This document shows positions 31,435 through 36,051 of a stretch of 36,051 nucleotides of DNA, one piece after another. The notes under the pieces were generated by a model that saw only the letters and a program-made list of their open reading frames with translations, was not told the origin of the DNA and ran no database searches. The stretch's first letter is position 1, and each line of letters opens with the position of its first letter. The position numbers and the translations under genes are program-made. Source of the stretch: a virus; IMG/VR virus record IMGVR_UViG_3300032288_004526, positions 1 to 36,051 of that record; one strand, written 5' to 3'.

Positions 31435-33204
31435 ATGAGCTATCAATTAAAGGTAATTAAAGACCATCCAATTGGCTTCTGGCCGTTGGATGAGTCTTCT
31501 GGTTCTACCGCTGTCGATTCATCGGGATGCGGTAATAATGCTACATATGTAGGATCTCCTGCATCAAATATATTACCATTAGTTTCTGGCGGAATATCTG
31601 GAACAAAGATAACAAATACAGCGTACATAACTGTACCAGTTACAAAAGATTACTCTGGATCTACAGCATCAGGCGGATTTGGAAATAAATATACATCAGA
31701 CAATGATTTTACATTAGAGGCTTGGATATATACCGAGATACCTACTACTAATTTAACTACTGTCTTTGCCGACCCAGCAAATGATGTTGGAGTATTCTGG
31801 CAAAAGGGTAATATTATATTTAAACTTGACTCAGAAGAATTAAATTATACCGTTCCATATTTTAAAAAAGCTTTACATATTGTAGCAGTATATTCAGTTT
31901 TTCAAATGATAATTTATGTAGATGGTAAAGCGGTAGCATCAAAAAACCTAACAAACTTTAAATTTACAAACACATCTCTATCTTTACAAATTGGCCCTAC
32001 AGCACATGCTACAGATTCATTTATTGTAGATGATCCAGCGGTATACAGATATGCTTTATCTGCTACTCAAATTTTAAATCATTATAATGACAATGGGTTC
32101 TTACCACCAATACAAATAGCATACCCAGATAATGGACAGATATTTGAATTTTATGACAATAGCATTAATTCTCAATACAGATATTCTTATCCAGCCGATA
32201 GGTCATGGGAGTATTTTTTAACTAGTGACTTATATTACAATAGAGATGATAATGCCATTGAAATGGCTTACTCTCAAAGTGGAGTTTCAAAAACTGTATA
32301 TCTAACAGACCTAGTTACTATCCCGTTAGGAATTACAATGGACTCATCTAAAATTGAATGGTATGGAGATAATGGAATTATGGTGGAAACCAGTATAGAT
32401 AATTCTACATGGGTTCAATGTATGAACGGAGAATCAATTCCTCAGTATAAATTAAATAGTTTTAATTCCTCAGGCTTTGTTTATTTAAAGATAACCTTAT
32501 CCACCACAGACAATAGTAAATATCTTCCTAAGATTTCTAATTTAACTTTATCTTTTTATAATGACCAAGTAATGTATGCTCAAAATGGTGGAAGCTATAT
32601 GTCGACATTTGCTGATTTAGCTGGCATATCAGATCCAGCAATAAGCCTTGGACCTAACAAGTACCCAATCTTGTCTAGAGATTATAGAAATGGAATTAGG
32701 GTTCCAGTAAATTCTGGATTTTATATTAATTCCAATATACCAGTAAAGACTATAGAGTTTTTCTATACCCCAGACGCAATTACAAATAGCGGATTAATTT
32801 CTTCTATTTCAAATAACGGCTATGCGGCATCTAACTTTTCTTGGTCTTCTGGGACAATTAGTAAAACTAACATAAATTCAATATATGTAAACGGGGTAAA
32901 TAAATCCTCAGCAACTAGCATATCTAATGTTTTTACACCCAAAGATCTTCACCATGTGGTTATAACCTATACAAATTCAATTTACGGTCCGCTTAGATTT
33001 AATAATACTTCAGGAGTAGGCGTAGGATCCCTAATTCAAAATGTTGCCTTATACGAGGATCAATTTACGGGAACTCAAATATCAAATCATTATGACCTAT
33101 ATTTAGGTAGGGCTTCTGTAATATGCCAAGATTCGACTATAAACTTGACAGAAAATTCAGCTCAGGCTTATAATAATGACTGGCTCGTGATACAAAACGT
33201 ATAA
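31435..33204 (+). CDS. LamG/concanavalin-like minor tail protein
   Basis: A 589-residue protein, probably a sugar-binding virion component. The first domain, residues 1-215, is LamG-like: IGFWPLDESSGSTAVDSSG (13-31), DFTLEAWIY (90-98), IIYVDGKAV, and the closing ATQILNHYNDNG. The middle, about 220-400, is another beta domain. A second LamG-like domain follows from about 425 (VKTIEFFYTPDAI, DLHHVVITYTN, NHYDLYLGRA). The C-terminal 30 residues have two features, a single Cys and a short DSTINLTENS turn. LYLGRA also occurs near the end of giant fibre 2, so the two share a tip fold. Shine-Dalgarno TAGGAAA. It is the last gene of the adhesion block. Confidence 0.75.
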   Translation: MSYQLKVIKDHPIGFWPLDESSGSTAVDSSGCGNNATYVGSPASNILPLVSGGISGTKITNTAYITVPVTKDYSGSTASGGFGNKYTSDNDFTLEAWIYTEIPTTNLTTVFADPANDVGVFWQKGNIIFKLDSEELNYTVPYFKKALHIVAVYSVFQMIIYVDGKAVASKNLTNFKFTNTSLSLQIGPTAHATDSFIVDDPAVYRYALSATQILNHYNDNGFLPPIQIAYPDNGQIFEFYDNSINSQYRYSYPADRSWEYFLTSDLYYNRDDNAIEMAYSQSGVSKTVYLTDLVTIPLGITMDSSKIEWYGDNGIMVETSIDNSTWVQCMNGESIPQYKLNSFNSSGFVYLKITLSTTDNSKYLPKISNLTLSFYNDQVMYAQNGGSYMSTFADLAGISDPAISLGPNKYPILSRDYRNGIRVPVNSGFYINSNIPVKTIEFFYTPDAITNSGLISSISNNGYAASNFSWSSGTISKTNINSIYVNGVNKSSATSISNVFTPKDLHHVVITYTNSIYGPLRFNNTSGVGVGSLIQNVALYEDQFTGTQISNHYDLYLGRASVICQDSTINLTENSAQAYNNDWLVIQNV

Positions 33205-33229
33205 CTTTGTCAAACCTTTGGACAAAATC

Positions 33230-33258
33230 TGGACTTTAACTTAAAAGAATGGTAAAAT
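33230..33258 (+). promoter_or_regulatory. Promoter before the 33268 gene
   Basis: TGGACT (33230-33235) and TAAAAT (33253-33258) are 17 bases apart, with an extended -10 TG at 33250-33251. The -10 ends nine bases before the ATG at 33268, and there is no Shine-Dalgarno, so the mRNA is probably leaderless. It starts the head-gene transcript. Confidence 0.55.
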
Positions 33259-33267
33259 TAATACCTA

Positions 33268-33603
33268 ATGGATATTAAAAGAGTCAAGCAATCTGTAATA
33301 GAAGAAACTACGCTAGGAATTTATGTGTGGGAAATTGACGGCAAATGGGTTGGCGATGACGATGGAAACTACCTTTCTGTAACCTCTAAAAAAGGAAATA
33401 GGGAAAAAATAGAAATGCTAAGGAAGGCTGTTGCCCACTATGGCGTAAATAGGGGAGAGCCAAAATTTTTATCAGGACGTAGAAAAATAGATGATGAAGA
33501 ATTTGAGTATCAGAACCAGAGATTAAAATGGGGCCTAACTCCAGATCCTCTAGACATTGGCGAATACAAGGATCAAATTAAAGCAGCAAAAGGGAGCAGA
33601 TAA
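33268..33603 (+). CDS. Portal-linked protein, unknown function
   Basis: A 111-residue charged protein. The first part is beta-like (GIYVWEIDGKWVGDDDGNYL, residues 17-36), then a helix KKGNREKIEMLRKAVAHYG and a basic region EPKFLSGRRKIDDEEFEYQN; the end is KWGLTPDPLDIGEYKDQIKAA. No domain is recognised. Its stop codon is directly followed by the portal ATG, so it is co-expressed with the portal and may help head assembly or packaging. It looks leaderless, the promoter ending nine bases before the ATG. Small genes of this kind precede portals in other actinobacterial phages, as far as I can recall. Confidence 0.65.
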   Translation: MDIKRVKQSVIEETTLGIYVWEIDGKWVGDDDGNYLSVTSKKGNREKIEMLRKAVAHYGVNRGEPKFLSGRRKIDDEEFEYQNQRLKWGLTPDPLDIGEYKDQIKAAKGSR

Positions 33604-35187
33604 ATGGAATTTATAAATGATGAAGAAGAACTATCAAATGAAATTTTAATATCTAATGATTCCGATTGGATTAAATTTAATAAAAAGCCAGTTGTAGAAA
33701 ATGATCCATTTAAAATTGAAGGCGCAGAATTAAAAAAAGTTAATGGACTAGGTTCATCATTTAGACGTAAAGTCTCAAGAGATTTACAAAAAAGATTTGT
33801 AGGTCAAGACGACACAGGAACACAGCAAAATTTATTAGCACAAGCAGTAACTGGCTATGCGATGTTCGATCTTATTGAGCCTCCATATAATTTAGAATAT
33901 CTTTCTAGGATTTATGAAATATCTCCATACAACTATGCAGCAATTAATGCAAAGGTTGCAAACATTGTCGGATTAGGATTTTCTTTTGTAGAAACTCGTA
34001 AAGCAAACGAAGCACTTGATAGCATTTCAGATGGAAGACAGTTAGAGAGAGCACGTCGTAAATTAAATAAACTTCGTCAGGACCTAGATTCTTGGCTAGA
34101 AGAAGTAAATGAAGAAGAAACATTTACAGAAACATTAATTAAAGCTTATGTGGATTTAGAAGCAACAGGAAACGGCTACATCGAAATAGGCAGAACAACT
34201 GCTGGCAACATTGGATATATTGGTCATATTCCTGCAAAGACAATGCGGGTACGCAGACTTCGTGACGGCTTTATTCAATTGCTTTATGGCAAGGCGGTAT
34301 ACTTTAGAAACTTTGGAGATCAAGAAACTGAGAATCCAATTGCAGATGGATCAGATCGTCCAAATGAAATTATTCACCTAAAGAAATATACCCCTATGAA
34401 TAACTATTACGGAATACCAGACATTATTGCAGCACAAAATGCAATGGCAGGTAACGAGTTTGCTGGAAAGTATAACTTAGATTACTTTGAAAACAAAGCA
34501 GTCCCAAGATATATCATTACAGTTAAGGGTGCTAAATTAGCTCCAGAGTCAGAACGGAAGTTATTAGAATTTTTCCAAGTAGGACTTAAGGGTAAAAATC
34601 ACAGATCCTTATACGTACCACTTCCAGCCGATAGCGCAGACTCAAAGGTTGAATTTAAAATGGAACCAATCGAGGCAAACTCTCAAGAGTCTTCATTTAA
34701 TGTATATCGTAAATCAAATAGAGATGAAATACTTTTGGCTCATAGAGTTCCAATTAGCAAAATCGGATTACCTGAAGGAGTCAATTTGGCTTCAGCTAGA
34801 GACTCAGATAAAATGTTTAAAGAGCAGGTATGCCGTCCAGCACAGGATATTTTAGAAAAGAAATTAAATAAAATAATTGAAGAAAAAACAGATGTGCTAT
34901 TAATTAAATTTAATGAATTAACCCTGACCGATGAAGATACTCAGTCTAAAATAGACGAGAGATATTTAAGAATGCAGGTAATTACCCCTAATGAAGTTAG
35001 AATTAGAAAGGGTATGGTCCCAATCGATGGTGGAGATTCAATTGTTCAATTAAAGCCACAACAGGCTGCTGAGCAAACTGCACAGGCTATGAATTCTCGT
35101 CAAAGAACTCAAGATAGGGATGCTAATTCTCCAGATATTTCTGGGGAGGCTAGAAATCCAAAAGGCGAGGGTAGAGTAACCTCTTAA
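33604..35187 (+). CDS. Phage portal protein (HK97/PBSX type)
   Basis: A 527-residue protein of the dodecameric ring at the capsid vertex through which DNA is packaged and released. Recognisable segments are YNYAAINAKVANIVGLGF (109-126), LEATGNGYIEIGR (185-197), HIPAKTMRVRR (208-218), IIHLKKYTPMNNYYGIPD (256-273) and KYNLDYFENKAVPRYIITV (289-307). After these comes the clip/stem region with LGK-type loops and a Gln-rich hydrophilic C-terminus. Length is normal for the family. GGGAG precedes the start within the end of the upstream gene. No terminase gene lies upstream: fibre genes do, so the usual terminase-portal pairing is broken. A terminator follows. Confidence 0.93.
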   Translation: MEFINDEEELSNEILISNDSDWIKFNKKPVVENDPFKIEGAELKKVNGLGSSFRRKVSRDLQKRFVGQDDTGTQQNLLAQAVTGYAMFDLIEPPYNLEYLSRIYEISPYNYAAINAKVANIVGLGFSFVETRKANEALDSISDGRQLERARRKLNKLRQDLDSWLEEVNEEETFTETLIKAYVDLEATGNGYIEIGRTTAGNIGYIGHIPAKTMRVRRLRDGFIQLLYGKAVYFRNFGDQETENPIADGSDRPNEIIHLKKYTPMNNYYGIPDIIAAQNAMAGNEFAGKYNLDYFENKAVPRYIITVKGAKLAPESERKLLEFFQVGLKGKNHRSLYVPLPADSADSKVEFKMEPIEANSQESSFNVYRKSNRDEILLAHRVPISKIGLPEGVNLASARDSDKMFKEQVCRPAQDILEKKLNKIIEEKTDVLLIKFNELTLTDEDTQSKIDERYLRMQVITPNEVRIRKGMVPIDGGDSIVQLKPQQAAEQTAQAMNSRQRTQDRDANSPDISGEARNPKGEGRVTS

Positions 35188-35192
35188 TTATT

Positions 35193-35215
35193 AGGCAACT
35201 AGTTATTTGCCTTTT
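35193..35215 (+). terminator. Terminator-like hairpin after the portal gene
   Basis: AGGCAA (35193-35198) pairs with TTGCCT (35207-35212) around eight bases, followed by TTTT. The second arm is also the -35 box of the next promoter, so end and restart signals are packed together. Confidence 0.5.
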
Positions 35216-35235
35216 GACGTATACAAGTATAAAAT
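35207..35235 (+). promoter_or_regulatory. Promoter of the prohead protease gene
   Basis: TTGCCT (35207-35212) and TAAAAT (35230-35235) are 17 bases apart. The -35 is the same hexamer as at 22187. The -10 ends seven bases before the ATG at 35243; with no Shine-Dalgarno, the mRNA is probably leaderless. Confidence 0.55.
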
Positions 35236-35242
35236 TAAGCAT

Positions 35243-36051
35243 ATGAATATTGAAAAATCTAATTGGTCTTCTAATGGCGATAATATTATTTTATCTGTTC
35301 CATTCACAAAAGTTAATCGTGAAAAAAGAACAGTTTCTGGATTTGCCACACTAGATAATCTAGATCAAACAGGCGACGTAGTAACGGCAGATGCAAGCCT
35401 TAAAGCTTTTGAAAACTTTAGAGGGAATCTCCGTGAGATGCATCAACCAGTCGCAGTGGGCAAAGTAGTTTCTTTTAAACCAGAAACATTTTATGACCCA
35501 GCAACAAAAGAATTTTTTAACGGAGTGTATGTAGACGCATATATTTCAAAAGGCGCCCAGGATACTTGGGAAAAAGTTTTAGACGGAACCCTTCAAGGTT
35601 TCTCAATTGGCGGTAAAATAATTGAGTCAGACAATGAAGTAAATAAATCAACAGGTAAGACTGTTAGATTTATTAAAGACTATGACTTGATGGAGTTATC
35701 AATTGTAGATTCTCCAGCGAATGAATTATGCAGCATTGTTTCAATTCAAAAAGTTAATGGACAGCTAGTATTTAAAGGAATGGCCGCAGAAGTTGTAACA
35801 GAAAATATTTTTTACTGTACAGAAAGCGACTCTGTTTTTATTTCAACAGAGAAGACATATGAATCACCAGTAACTGGTAAACCAGCAGAGCTAATCGGTT
35901 GGGTAGAGAGTTCAGATGTCAATAAAGGAAAAGAAATAGATAGAATTCTTGCTTCATTTAAGAAGTCAAGATTACCGTTGCCTGCAATACAAACAATTGC
36001 AAAACAGGCAAACGCAGAAGGAGGTAATGAAGTGTCAGAAAACACAGAAAA
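35243..36051 (+). CDS. Prohead protease (S78 type), 3' end beyond the window
   Basis: At least 269 residues are open to the window edge. The protease domain spans about 18-170: VPFTKVNREKRTVSGFATL (19-37), the catalytic His H67 in REMHQ, the nucleophile S121 in QGFSIGG, and ELSIVDSPANE (151-161), which supplies the probable third acid (E151 or D156). It cleaves scaffold and capsid N-termini during head maturation. The part beyond about 175 is not protease; it may be the start of a fused scaffold or delta region. The start ATG is supported by a promoter ending seven bases upstream and by the conserved domain beginning near residue 18. The gene follows the portal, the normal head-gene order. 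Confidence 0.88.
   Translation, partial: MNIEKSNWSSNGDNIILSVPFTKVNREKRTVSGFATLDNLDQTGDVVTADASLKAFENFRGNLREMHQPVAVGKVVSFKPETFYDPATKEFFNGVYVDAYISKGAQDTWEKVLDGTLQGFSIGGKIIESDNEVNKSTGKTVRFIKDYDLMELSIVDSPANELCSIVSIQKVNGQLVFKGMAAEVVTENIFYCTESDSVFISTEKTYESPVTGKPAELIGWVESSDVNKGKEIDRILASFKKSRLPLPAIQTIAKQANAEGGNEVSENTE
36018..36034 (+). promoter_or_regulatory. Internal ribosome-binding site and in-frame GTG
   Basis: AAGGAGGT (36018-36025) is followed six bases later by GTG (36032-36034), in frame as codon 264 of the protease gene and reading MSENTE. Few genes here have so strong a Shine-Dalgarno. It may start a separate scaffold protein. The ATG at 36027 is out of frame and too close to the site. Confidence 0.4.

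Overview
The window looks like part of the genome of a tailed double-stranded DNA phage (Caudoviricetes). The DNA is visibly AT-rich and gene-dense. It has two tRNA genes, a peptidoglycan hydrolase, a B12-dependent ribonucleotide reductase, a small holin-like protein, a long block of tail-fibre and adhesin genes, then a portal protein and the 5' part of a prohead protease. There is no integrase, rRNA or bacterial housekeeping gene. The host cannot be read directly. The AT-rich composition, several leaderless-looking genes and the style of the small proteins suggest a low-GC (for example freshwater) actinobacterial host; this is inference.

Left region (1-2760). A promoter drives tRNA-Asn(GTT) and tRNA-Gly(GCC). 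It is followed by a 360-base stretch with a promoter and RNA-like pairing but no convincing gene, then an HNH endonuclease gene. The next genes run leftward: a small membrane-anchored protein, and an operon of a lytic transglycosylase, a small Cys-containing protein and an 81-residue protein. A near-consensus promoter at the end of that operon appears to make a separate RNA of about 93 nt built of three hairpins, the last being a terminator. A palindromic motif related to CTAGTCAACTAG recurs between these genes.

Middle left (2764-6007), rightward: a GT4-type glycosyltransferase, a monomeric class II ribonucleotide reductase, and a 64-residue holin-like protein with its own promoter and terminator.

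Adhesion block (6085-33204), rightward. Three or four small baseplate or tail proteins come first. Four giant fibre genes follow (2023, 1536, 1027 and 1936 residues), together about 19.6 kb, more than half the window. Their stalks contain about 54 copies of a short motif of the type SQTANLQEWQNSAGTVLA. Three of the four carry a YadA-like head module flanked by almost the same sequence, as if one cassette had been moved between genes. Small proteins, a tandem pair of seven-repeat (propeller-like) proteins and a LamG/concanavalin-like protein complete the block. Together these look like a multi-component receptor-recognition apparatus that could change by recombination between repeats.

Right end (33268-36051): a small conserved-looking protein, the portal protein, and an S78-type prohead protease that runs off the window. 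A strong internal ribosome-binding site with an in-frame GTG near the window edge may start a nested scaffold protein. The terminase, major capsid, tape measure and replication genes are not in this window.
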